Shown here: positions 1-6,115 of the stretch, piece by piece
Position numbering within the stretch: the first letter of the stretch is position 1
Layout of the letters: every line of letters begins with the position of its first letter
From: an uncultured Bacteroidales bacterium
GTDB lineage: Bacteria; Bacteroidota; Bacteroidia; Bacteroidales; UBA932
NCBI GenBank assembly: GCA_937890845.1
Contig: CALADR010000197.1
Span: 1-6,550, forward strand
DNA: 6,550 bases
Direction of reading: 5' to 3'
Program-made: the position numbers and the translations under genes
The notes under the pieces: generated by a model
What the model saw: the letters and a program-made list of their open reading frames with translations, nothing else
Told to the model about the DNA's origin: nothing
The model's database searches: none

Positions 1-1
1 C

Positions 2-958
2 TATCTTGCAGTTGCCTACCCTGTAGAAGGAATGGAACTCCGAAAGGCAGGAATCAAATCCCCTATTCTTGTTCTGACTGCAGGAACTGATTTCATAGAT
101 GAAATAATTGACTTTTCCCTTGAACCCGGTATTCCGAATCTGTACACCCTGAAAGCTTTGTGCGAAAGACTTGACACAAGGAAGATAAAAGACTTTCCGA
201 TCCATATAAAACTGGATACGGGAATGCACAGGCTTGGCTTTATGAGCAGCGAAGTAGAAGGACTCCTTTCTTTTCTGAAAAACAATGATTCTGTAAGAAT
301 AAAATCTGTCTATTCCCATTTGGCTGCCGCAGAAGATCCGGATAATGATGAATTTACCGAAGGCCAGGTACGGATGTTCAAAGAGAATGCTGAGATAATA
401 TCTTCCGGAATAGGATACAGACCCCTGTACCACATATTGAATTCTGCAGGTATCGAGCGTTTCCCTCAGTACCAGTTCGACATGGTCAGGCTCGGAATTG
501 GAATCTACGGCATAAGTGCTCTTCCGGATACCAAACTTGACAATGTAGCCTCATTTAAATGCAAAATCCTGCAAATCAAAAAGCTGGAAGCAAGTGACGG
601 TACCATAGGATATGGACGCCACGGAAAAATAGCACCCGAAGGTACAGTCATCGCTACTATTCCGGTCGGATATGCCGACGGTATAGACCGTCACTTAGGA
701 AGGGGTAAATGCTCTTTCTCCCTGAACGGACACAGGGTTCCGACCATAGGAAATATATGCATGGATATGTGCATGCTGGACATTACAGGAGTTGAAGCAC
801 AAGTTGGAGATACTGTAACCATCTTCGGAGAAGATCCTACAGCATCGGAACTTGCCGGGATTTTAGGCACAATCCCCTACGAAATCTTCACATCTGTCCC
901 AAGAAGGATTGAAAGAATCGTAATTGGCACGGACAACATACCTGAAAAAGGACAGTAA
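2..958 (+). CDS. alr: Alanine racemase, C-terminal part (5' partial; possibly Alr half of a MurF-Alr fusion)
   Basis: This is a PLP-dependent alanine racemase, which interconverts L- and D-alanine in the cytoplasm to supply peptidoglycan synthesis. The reading frame is open from the first base, so the N-terminus, including the PLP-binding lysine motif, lies upstream. The visible 318 residues begin with the barrel motif VAYPVEGMELRKAGI. They continue through KLDTGMHRLGF, the SHLAAAEDPD segment, VRLGIGIYG, the catalytic tyrosine in IGYGR (Tyr codon at 611-613), IPVGYADG and the NICMDM motif (Met codon at 761-763) in the C-terminal beta domain. The frame ends normally with TAA at 956-958. Established knowledge: in many Bacteroidales, Alr is fused behind MurF, the UDP-MurNAc-tripeptide:D-Ala-D-Ala ligase. 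The window cannot show whether that applies here. The next gene is convergent, with a hairpin between them. The family call is very secure; only the fusion is uncertain. Confidence 0.96.
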   Translation, partial: YLAVAYPVEGMELRKAGIKSPILVLTAGTDFIDEIIDFSLEPGIPNLYTLKALCERLDTRKIKDFPIHIKLDTGMHRLGFMSSEVEGLLSFLKNNDSVRIKSVYSHLAAAEDPDNDEFTEGQVRMFKENAEIISSGIGYRPLYHILNSAGIERFPQYQFDMVRLGIGIYGISALPDTKLDNVASFKCKILQIKKLEASDGTIGYGRHGKIAPEGTVIATIPVGYADGIDRHLGRGKCSFSLNGHRVPTIGNICMDMCMLDITGVEAQVGDTVTIFGEDPTASELAGILGTIPYEIFTSVPRRIERIVIGTDNIPEKGQ

Positions 959-971
959 GCTTTTGAATACA

Positions 972-1001
972 ATTAAGAGGGTGTGTCAAAACCCTCTTAA
1001 T
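972..1001. terminator. Hairpin terminator between convergent genes
   Basis: A perfect 10-base-pair inverted repeat: ATTAAGAGGG (972-981) pairs with CCCTCTTAAT (992-1001) around a 10-base loop, TGTGTCAAAA. It begins 13 bases after the alr stop and ends just before the stop codon of the convergent gene at 1005. It could therefore terminate transcription in both directions. The U-tract is weak on both strands, so its strength as an intrinsic terminator is inferred from position and stem quality. Confidence 0.72.
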
Positions 1002-1004
1002 GTT

Positions 1005-1550
1005 TCAGACTGGGAATGTATAAGATATATAGGTTATATAGCCGTCGGAATCTGTCCGAAAACAAAAATACCCTTCAAAAGCATCTATAAGCTGATAGCA
1101 GTTTTTTCCAAAGCGTTTAGGATCGCGCTGGTTTAGCATGCCGTCCTTAAAACCCTTAAACACAGATATGTGGCTTCCGACACCAATGCCTCCTTCAAAG
1201 TATTTTGTGAGTACCTTAAACCTGGTGTCACGAATATTGAATCCCCAGAATTCACCATTAAGGGTCTCAATATAGTTTTCACCATAATAATACCCTCTTT
1301 CCTGATCATCCGGGTCATCATCATACCGCCCGTCCTCATTGTAATATCTGTCAGGGACACCGAACTTCTCAATTATATCTTCCTTGGTCAGAACTGCCCA
1401 TAAAGGAACTCCGTTTACATCGATATCAGTCTTCAGATTCTCAATATATTCCCACTTTATGTTTTTATAAATCAAGGAATCCGGATGCGGCTGCGCAAAT
1501 GCCGCCATTGAAACCGACAAAAATGTCAGGATGAAAAATCTTCTTAACAT
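1005..1550 (-). CDS. Small secreted or periplasmic protein of unknown function
   Basis: A 181-residue protein that I do not recognise by name. It starts with a typical Sec signal peptide: positive MLRR, a hydrophobic core to about residue 17, then a likely signal peptidase I site after AFA (about residue 19), before QPHPDS. No lipobox cysteine is present, so the product is probably periplasmic or secreted. The mature part is rich in aromatic and acidic residues. A segment at about residues 52-70 (LTKEDIIEKFGVPDRYY) resembles the 'helix then FG-x-P-D' pattern of SmpA/BamE-like and related small secreted folds. This resemblance is weak and by eye only. The C-terminal half ends with beta-prone text (FCFRTDSDGYITYISYTFPV). 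The gene is a lone minus-strand unit, convergent with alr and divergent from the phosphatase gene. It uses the only plausible ATG, directly before the signal peptide. I found no clear -7 promoter box on its strand. Confidence 0.85.
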   Translation of the reverse strand: MLRRFFILTFLSVSMAAFAQPHPDSLIYKNIKWEYIENLKTDIDVNGVPLWAVLTKEDIIEKFGVPDRYYNEDGRYDDDPDDQERGYYYGENYIETLNGEFWGFNIRDTRFKVLTKYFEGGIGVGSHISVFKGFKDGMLNQRDPKRFGKNCYQLIDAFEGYFCFRTDSDGYITYISYTFPV

Positions 1551-1603
1551 AATGTTGAAATTTTAGTGTTACAATCAAAAACAAAGCATTTGAAAATCTT
1601 GCT

Positions 1604-1611
1604 TATCTTTG
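1604..1611 (+). promoter_or_regulatory. Putative Bacteroidota -7 promoter box upstream of the phosphatase gene
   Basis: TATCTTTG matches the Bacteroidota -7 consensus TAnnTTTG. It lies 24 bases before the ATG at 1636, which would give a short AT-rich 5' leader ending ATTTAAATATAAATT with no Shine-Dalgarno site. The expected upstream TTTG (-33) is not at the usual distance of about 19-21 bases. A TTTG at 1589-1592 is only 11 bases upstream of the box, so the -33 element is weak or absent. This is probably the promoter of the phosphatase/transporter unit. Confidence 0.5.
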
Positions 1612-1635
1612 CATCCTGCAATTTAAATATAAATT

Positions 1636-2119
1636 ATGGATAAACCTCAAGATTTGAATACCGACAATAAATACAAAGTCCTTTTCGTGTGCCTGGGAAA
1701 TATATGCCGCTCTCCTGCAGCCCACGGACTGTTTCAAGCTATAGTGGACAAGAACGGAACAGGAAACATATTCGAGATAGATTCGGCAGGAACATATTCC
1801 GGACAGGAGAATGAGGGAAGCTGCCTCAAGACGCGGCTATAGTCTCACCCACAGGGCAAGGCCGGTATCATCATTGGATTTGCTTGATTTCGATATTATT
1901 GTAGCTATGGATGACAATAATTTCACAGACCTTATGCATCTGGCTCCTTCTGTAGAGGCTTCCAGAAAGGTGGTAAGGATGGCAGACTACCTCAAGAAAT
2001 CTGACTATTCCTATATTCCCGACCCATACTACATGGGAGCAGAAGGTTTTGAACTGGTCCTTGATCTGCTGGAGGAAGCCTGCGGGAATCTGTATGCAGA
2101 CCTTAATGCAAGACTCTGA
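1636..2119 (+). pseudogene. Low-molecular-weight protein tyrosine phosphatase, split by an internal deletion/frameshift
   Basis: The family removes phosphate from tyrosine residues (or related phosphoesters) in the cytoplasm, using a Cys nucleophile in a CX5R loop and a later Asp as general acid. The first frame (1636-1842) has the intact loop in VLFVCLGNICRSPAA and the following IDSAGTYSG, then runs into a TAG at 1840-1842 after 68 codons. The second frame carries the rest: PDRRMREAASRRGY and LTHRARPV, the IVAMDDNN segment and the DPYY motif with the general-acid Asp, ending with TGA at 2117-2119. Joined, the parts make a nearly full-length enzyme. It lacks only about seven residues, where relatives have a stretch like GHQGELP between SAG and PDxRMR. 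Neither fragment alone holds both catalytic motifs, so the gene is probably inactive unless the deletion is an assembly artefact. An internal ATG at 1811 could start the second part, but it has no well-spaced ribosome site. The gene is followed after 27 bases by the transporter, suggesting one operon. Confidence 0.85.
1797..1803 (+). other. Likely deletion junction: heptamer readable in both frames of the phosphatase
   Basis: TTCCGGA reads as the end of TYSG in the upstream frame (TAT-TCC-GGA) and as PD in the downstream frame (CCG-GAC). Both readings fit conserved family positions: SG just after DSAGT, and PDxRMREAA after it. This is what remains when DNA between two short direct repeats, one in each position, is lost. 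With the usual family spacing, the lost piece would be about 20 bases, which explains the frame change. The inference rests on family alignment from memory. Confidence 0.55.
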
Positions 2120-2146
2120 AAATTTTCAAATGGTATAGCTCCGGTT

Positions 2147-3046
2147 ATGGAAAACAGGGAAAAAGGCATATATAGAATCACAATCACAGGAAGCATAGTG
2201 AACTTTGTTCTTCTGGCCTGCAAGTTTGCAGCCGGCATTTTGGGACACAGTGCAGCCATGCTGGCCGATGCCGTACACTCGCTGTCTGATTTCATTACAG
2301 ACATTATCGTACTTCTGTTCGTCAAGCTCTCAAGCAAGCCCCAGGACAAGGAACATGACTACGGTCACGGAAAATACGAAACCCTGGCCACCGCTTTCAT
2401 CGGAGTGATACTTTTCGGGGCCGGGGCAGGCATAATGTGGAACGGAGGCTCTTCTATACTCACAGTCATACGCGGAGGTCAGCTCGACAAGCCCGGATAT
2501 ATAGCTCTCGGAGCCGCTCTGCTCTCTGTAATCTGTAAGGAAACTCTCTACAGATATACTGTAAGCGAAGGTAAAAGACTTGATTCCAAAGCTGTCATAG
2601 CCAACGCCTGGCACCACAGAAGCGACGCTCTCTCTTCCATAGGCACATCCGTAGGCATAGGAGGAGCAATCCTGCTTGGAGACAGCTGGAGAATTCTCGA
2701 TCCGATTGCTGCCGTTATAGTCAGCATCTTTATAATGAAGACTGCCGTAGAACTTTTCATCCCTTGCATGGACGAGCTTCTTGAAAAATCGCTTCCAGAC
2801 ACCCTTGAAAATGAAATCACTTCAATAATAATGTCTTTTCCAGGAGTAAGCGACCCGCATAACCTCAGGACACGGCGCATAGGAAACTACGCTGCCGTTG
2901 ACGTACATATCCGGATGGACGGAAATATCAGCCTGAACGAAGCCCACGAGACCTCCTCCAGAATGGAGCACAAAATCAAGGAACTGCTTGGCAAAGGCAC
3001 CTATGTATATATACATGTAGAACCTGTAAAGCCTGCAAATAAATAA
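2147..3046 (+). CDS. Cation diffusion facilitator family divalent metal efflux transporter
   Basis: A 299-residue inner-membrane transporter that probably exports Zn2+ or a similar divalent cation in exchange for protons. About six membrane segments can be seen, near residues 13-32, 36-60, 80-98, 115-137, 162-178 and 184-203, followed by a cytoplasmic metal-binding domain (about 210-295). Transport-site residues are H44 and D48 in LADAVHSLSDF and H156 and D160 in AWHHRSDALSS, an HxxxD/HxxxD pair usually linked to zinc. The loop after segment 2 has D67, H70 and H74 (EHDYGHGKYE), matching site B of E. coli YiiP. The C-terminal domain keeps H238 (PHNLRTRRIGNY), H254 (VDVHIRM), H267 (NEAHE) and H290 with E292 (YIHVEP), at positions used for dimer metal sites. 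Length and order are standard for the family. It lies 27 bases after the broken phosphatase gene and is followed by two hairpins. The family call is secure; the metal is inferred. Confidence 0.95.
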   Translation: MENREKGIYRITITGSIVNFVLLACKFAAGILGHSAAMLADAVHSLSDFITDIIVLLFVKLSSKPQDKEHDYGHGKYETLATAFIGVILFGAGAGIMWNGGSSILTVIRGGQLDKPGYIALGAALLSVICKETLYRYTVSEGKRLDSKAVIANAWHHRSDALSSIGTSVGIGGAILLGDSWRILDPIAAVIVSIFIMKTAVELFIPCMDELLEKSLPDTLENEITSIIMSFPGVSDPHNLRTRRIGNYAAVDVHIRMDGNISLNEAHETSSRMEHKIKELLGKGTYVYIHVEPVKPANK

Positions 3047-3079
3047 GAATAGTCTTGTACTGATTTTGGTTTACTCCGA

Positions 3080-3115
3080 TTTTGTCCGGAGAAAGGGTGT
3101 GTTTTCCGGACAAAA
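3080..3115. terminator. Strong hairpin downstream of the transporter gene
   Basis: TTTTGTCCGGA (3080-3090) pairs perfectly with TCCGGACAAAA (3105-3115). The stem extends inward by a G-U pair and two A-U pairs to 14 pairs, leaving the loop AGGGTGTG. A-rich and T-rich arm ends on the outside allow it to work as an intrinsic terminator in either direction. It lies 33 bases past the transporter stop codon. Confidence 0.7.
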
Positions 3116-3120
3116 CAGAT

Positions 3121-3158
3121 AGAAAGAGCCGACCTTTTTTTGTGGGTCGACTCTTTCT
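3121..3158. terminator. Second hairpin terminator, shared by convergent genes
   Basis: AGAAAGAGCCGACC (3121-3134) pairs with GGTCGACTCTTTCT (3145-3158), with a single C-A mismatch (3129/3150). The loop contains a run of seven T. On the plus strand the stem is followed by TTCGTAAAAC rather than a clean T tract, though the 3' arm itself is T-rich. It sits between the transporter stop (3046) and the EEP stop (3186) and can serve both. With the hairpin at 3080-3115 it forms a tandem pair. Confidence 0.7.
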
Positions 3159-3185
3159 TTCGTAAAACAAATCATAAAACCATGA

Positions 3186-4139
3186 TTATTCTGCATATGT
3201 GGCATGCAAAAGTATAGGATAATGATCTGAAATATATTTTACTCCATAATCATCTGTAACTACGTCATACTCTTCTGCCTTTAGCGGCCCTGAATAGAAA
3301 ATATGGTCAATGATAGAATTAGAAGTCTCTCCGAAACCGTTGAAAGTCCTTCCATTATCAGTTTTGTCAGCCGTACTTCTTGCATCCTTCATTCCTGTAC
3401 GCAGTGGCGCCAGTTCAGAAGACTCGTATTTACAGTTGAAATCAGCTACCAGAAACACAGGTGTTCCACTCTTCGAAAGATCGCTGATTCCTGTTATCTC
3501 CTTTATCTTCTTAATTGCAAGTTCACTGGATTTTAACCTTGCATCACTGCTTACATGGTCAAAGTGGGATGCGAAAAAATATACTGTACGGTCTGAATTC
3601 CACTTATCCTTCAACTTTGTCCACACGACAACACGCCTGCAGGCACTGTGCCATGAAGAAAAAGTTCCATCATCGTTTTTTTCAGGCAATTTGTCAGGAT
3701 TCTCCGCCAGCCAGAAGAAGCCTTTGTCTTCAAGAGTAAACCTGCTTTTTTTATAAAGCACACCGACGCCTTCGCCACTGCTTGTACTTATCGCTGTTCC
3801 TGTATCCCTGTTTATGTCATAATAACTATACTCTTCTCCCAAAAGATATGCAATATCCTGAGACTGAGAAGATCTGACCTCCTGAAAACCCACAAAATCA
3901 GGTTTTACATCCATGATAAATTTCATAACAGGCTCTTTGCGGACACTCCACGGATATTCGTCTGTCGTATTATAATATCTGATATTGAAAGAGCAGGCTG
4001 TCAATTTTTCTCCGGCATCTTCAGGTATCTGCTGCTCCTCAGGCCTTTCAGGAGGAAGGACTCTGTGTATTACAGGATCAGCCTTGCACGCAGCAAGTCC
4101 AAAAGCAGCAAATAGCAACAATAATCTAAATGTTCTCAT
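3186..4139 (-). CDS. Endonuclease/exonuclease/phosphatase (EEP) superfamily lipoprotein
   Basis: A 317-residue lipoprotein of the DNase I-like EEP fold, whose members cut phosphoester bonds (nucleic acids, sphingomyelin, inositol phosphates) with a divalent metal. From the chosen ATG at 4139, residues 1-17 form a lipoprotein signal with the lipobox LAAC (Cys18). An in-frame ATG 21 codons upstream (4202) would put a charged tail before this signal and overlap the preceding gene, so it was not used. Catalytic motifs in order are SFNIRYYN (Asn52), FVGFQEVR (Glu87), SHFDHVS (His192), VADFN (Asp233, Asn235), IIDHIF (Asp278, His279) and SDHYP (Asp305, His306). The usual GDFN glycine is Ala here, which should be tolerated. 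A FFWLAENPDK segment and the HFDH-x4-AR stretch match the uncharacterised subgroup common in Bacteroidetes polysaccharide- and lipid-related loci. The gene starts 17 bases after the propeller gene, in one operon with it and SusD. The natural substrate cannot be read from sequence. Confidence 0.92.
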   Translation of the reverse strand: MRTFRLLLLFAAFGLAACKADPVIHRVLPPERPEEQQIPEDAGEKLTACSFNIRYYNTTDEYPWSVRKEPVMKFIMDVKPDFVGFQEVRSSQSQDIAYLLGEEYSYYDINRDTGTAISTSSGEGVGVLYKKSRFTLEDKGFFWLAENPDKLPEKNDDGTFSSWHSACRRVVVWTKLKDKWNSDRTVYFFASHFDHVSSDARLKSSELAIKKIKEITGISDLSKSGTPVFLVADFNCKYESSELAPLRTGMKDARSTADKTDNGRTFNGFGETSNSIIDHIFYSGPLKAEEYDVVTDDYGVKYISDHYPILLHATYAE

Positions 4140-4156
4140 AACTACAAATTTTCTTT

Positions 4157-6103
4157 TTACAATACACAAGTCTTTGACGGATTTCCTCCAAGTTGCGACC
4201 ATGAAGCCGCATGACCTGTTGCAGAGCCCTTAACTGCGAACAAAGTTGGATAACCGTCCTTCATTCCTACGCAATAAATCGTTCCGTCACAACTGATTGT
4301 CGGTGAAGACCTCATGTCTGATGCCAGCTGTATTTCTGAAATCTTCTTTCCGTCTACAGGAGAAAGTTTAACCAGCTTGCCCAACGAATAATCATTGTAA
4401 TAAACATAGCCTTCATTGTCAACTGCACAAGATCCTGCAATATTTCCATCAGCCTCAGACTCCCATTTGACCGAGCCGGTAGAAGATACTGCCGTCACCC
4501 GTGCCTTTTTGTCTCCGGACAACCCTGTAGTGACATACAGTGTACCATCTTCTCCGCACACGACTCCAAGACCATTATATCTTGCCATCTTTCCATTTAT
4601 TCCTACTGTCCAGTCCGGCTCAAAAGGAGTTGTGGCATCCTTTACGAATTTTCTCGTATCATAACAATAAAGAACTGACATATAAGACTTGGATACTCTA
4701 CCTGTGACATTTTCATACAAAATATAAACTTTTCCATCATCACTCAAAGCCATTTGACCTGAATCACCAGTCTCAAGGCTTGAACTTCCTCCAAGATAGC
4801 CCAGAGCCTTAGGGCTCTTATTATCATCTGGGCCATAGTGTTTCCATTTTCCTGATTCATTGAAATAAATCCTGGAACCATACTTGGCATTACAGTGAGT
4901 AATAAAAACACCACTAGAAAAACCGACAGCGCCACCATAGTTTCCTTGCTTGACTTTCAGCATCTGCCGGAATGCTCCGGTATTTCTGTCAAGAACATGT
5001 CCGTTGTCAAGATTTCCCAAAGAAGACCACATGTCAGGATATTGTTCCTTTGTAGGATTGTTTTTCGTAGTAAGCAAAATCTGATCTCCAAGAATAACAG
5101 GAGTTACCGCGATATAGCGCGCATTTCCATAAGGGAAATACCATTTTTCCGACCCTGATGAAGTTACTGCATATACACCAGACTCATATTCAGTACTTTT
5201 TGCATCTCTTTCATTATAAGCCAGAGCAAGGAATATGTTTCCGTCCTTATCCACCGAAGGAGTACAGGTATTTCCTTTTTTGCTGCCGTCATTACAATAA
5301 GGGCTTGGATTGTGCTTGTTTGCGTCAAATGCCCAGAGTTTCTCACCGGCGCTGCTATATGCAGCCAGATGGAATCCAGAAGAAAAGGCATAAACTGCGC
5401 TACCGTCAGCATTCGTAGCGGGAGACGTAAACTTTATCCAGGCATCCTTATCTGTTTCATATGCCTGCTCCCAAAGTAGTTCCAGACTGAATGCGCTCTT
5501 GTCAACATGTATGACAACCTCCTTTGTGGATTCACCCTTCATATTGTCCATTACAGTAAGACTTACAGGAATGTCTCCGAACTCGACAAAGGTAAACTCC
5601 GGATTACGTTCTTTAACCTCTGTAGTTCCGAACCTCCATGTCCAGGATACTATACTGCCGTCAGCGTCTGACGATTTGTCCGTAAACCGGACTGAATCTC
5701 CTGCCTTTATCCCTGACTGCGGCTCGTATGTAAAATCAGCGACAGGCCGGATATTTGTGTTCTGGACTTTTATTGTCTTGACACAAGTGGATGTAATGTT
5801 GCCAGAAGGTGTCGTTGCAATTGCGGTAAGCTTTATCTCATACTCCCCCACTTCCGTAAACGATATAGGGGCATCAGGCTGCAATTTCCACATATACTGC
5901 CCGTTCCACTCCCACTTGCTGGAAGAAACATATCCATTTTCCGCATATGAAGTATTTACAAGGACAACATCCTCTTTCAACTCATACACATCCTTGTCTG
6001 TCGTAAAACTGGCATAAACTGCGACTTCTTCCTTATTTGTGCATCCTACTGCAAAAAAAGCCATAGCCAGAATACATCTCGTTATATTATTAATTATTTT
6101 CAT
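4157..6103 (-). CDS. Lipoprotein with PKD-like domains and a C-terminal PQQ-like beta-propeller
   Basis: A 648-residue lipoprotein, probably displayed on the cell surface. The signal peptide ends in FAVGC with Cys21 as the lipidated residue. It is followed by TNKEEV, which resembles the K-(D/E)-(D/E) lipoprotein export signal reported for Bacteroidota surface lipoproteins. Residues about 27-113 form a first, degenerate PKD-like beta-sandwich (SFTEVGEYEIKLTA). Residues about 119-201 form a clear PKD domain (RPVADFTYEP, DGSIVSWTWRFG, FVEFGDIPVSLTVMD). From about 206 to the end there are repeated propeller strands of the type 'G-x-x-x-W' and 'DG-x-x-Y': GEKLWAFD, GSEKWYFPYG, DGKVYILYE, DGTLYVTTG, GSVKWESEADG, EGYVYYND and CDGTIYCVG. 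The end, SWSQLGGNPSKT, resembles the closing strand of Bacteroidota PQQ-like propellers. No enzyme active site is recognised. Its place between SusD and the EEP enzyme suggests it binds substrate at the surface, as SusE/SusF-type proteins do. It starts 12 bases after the susD stop. Confidence 0.9.
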   Translation of the reverse strand: MKIINNITRCILAMAFFAVGCTNKEEVAVYASFTTDKDVYELKEDVVLVNTSYAENGYVSSSKWEWNGQYMWKLQPDAPISFTEVGEYEIKLTAIATTPSGNITSTCVKTIKVQNTNIRPVADFTYEPQSGIKAGDSVRFTDKSSDADGSIVSWTWRFGTTEVKERNPEFTFVEFGDIPVSLTVMDNMKGESTKEVVIHVDKSAFSLELLWEQAYETDKDAWIKFTSPATNADGSAVYAFSSGFHLAAYSSAGEKLWAFDANKHNPSPYCNDGSKKGNTCTPSVDKDGNIFLALAYNERDAKSTEYESGVYAVTSSGSEKWYFPYGNARYIAVTPVILGDQILLTTKNNPTKEQYPDMWSSLGNLDNGHVLDRNTGAFRQMLKVKQGNYGGAVGFSSGVFITHCNAKYGSRIYFNESGKWKHYGPDDNKSPKALGYLGGSSSLETGDSGQMALSDDGKVYILYENVTGRVSKSYMSVLYCYDTRKFVKDATTPFEPDWTVGINGKMARYNGLGVVCGEDGTLYVTTGLSGDKKARVTAVSSTGSVKWESEADGNIAGSCAVDNEGYVYYNDYSLGKLVKLSPVDGKKISEIQLASDMRSSPTISCDGTIYCVGMKDGYPTLFAVKGSATGHAASWSQLGGNPSKTCVL

Positions 6104-6115
6104 CTCTTCTATGAT

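Noticed and set aside
924..1136. Plus-strand open frame of 70 codons across the end of alr and the terminator
   Set aside because: It overlaps a secure gene and the hairpin, has no protein-like character, and lies antisense to the end of the secreted-protein gene.
1589..1592. TTTG as the -33 box of the 1604 promoter
   Set aside because: It lies only 11 bases from the -7 box, whereas about 19-21 is usual.
1795..1842. Programmed ribosomal frameshift in the phosphatase gene
   Set aside because: No slippery heptamer such as A-AAA-AAG is present, and a frame change alone would not restore the missing family residues; a deletion explains the data better.
2117..2128. Palindrome TGAAAATTTTCA between phosphatase and transporter genes
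   Set aside because: It is a 12-base AT-rich palindrome starting at the stop codon, with no match I recognise to a metal regulator operator; it may be chance.
3310..3756. Plus-strand open frame of 148 codons antisense to the EEP gene
   Set aside because: The opposite strand encodes the conserved catalytic motifs of the EEP enzyme; this frame is a by-product.
4140..4202. Upstream in-frame ATG giving the EEP protein 21 extra residues
   Set aside because: It would precede a complete lipoprotein signal peptide with a charged tail and overlap the previous gene; the ATG at 4139 fits the signal peptide and the operon spacing.
5499..6017. Plus-strand open frame of 172 codons antisense to the propeller lipoprotein
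   Set aside because: It is fully inside a gene with clear PKD motifs and has no recognisable domain or start context; a shadow frame.
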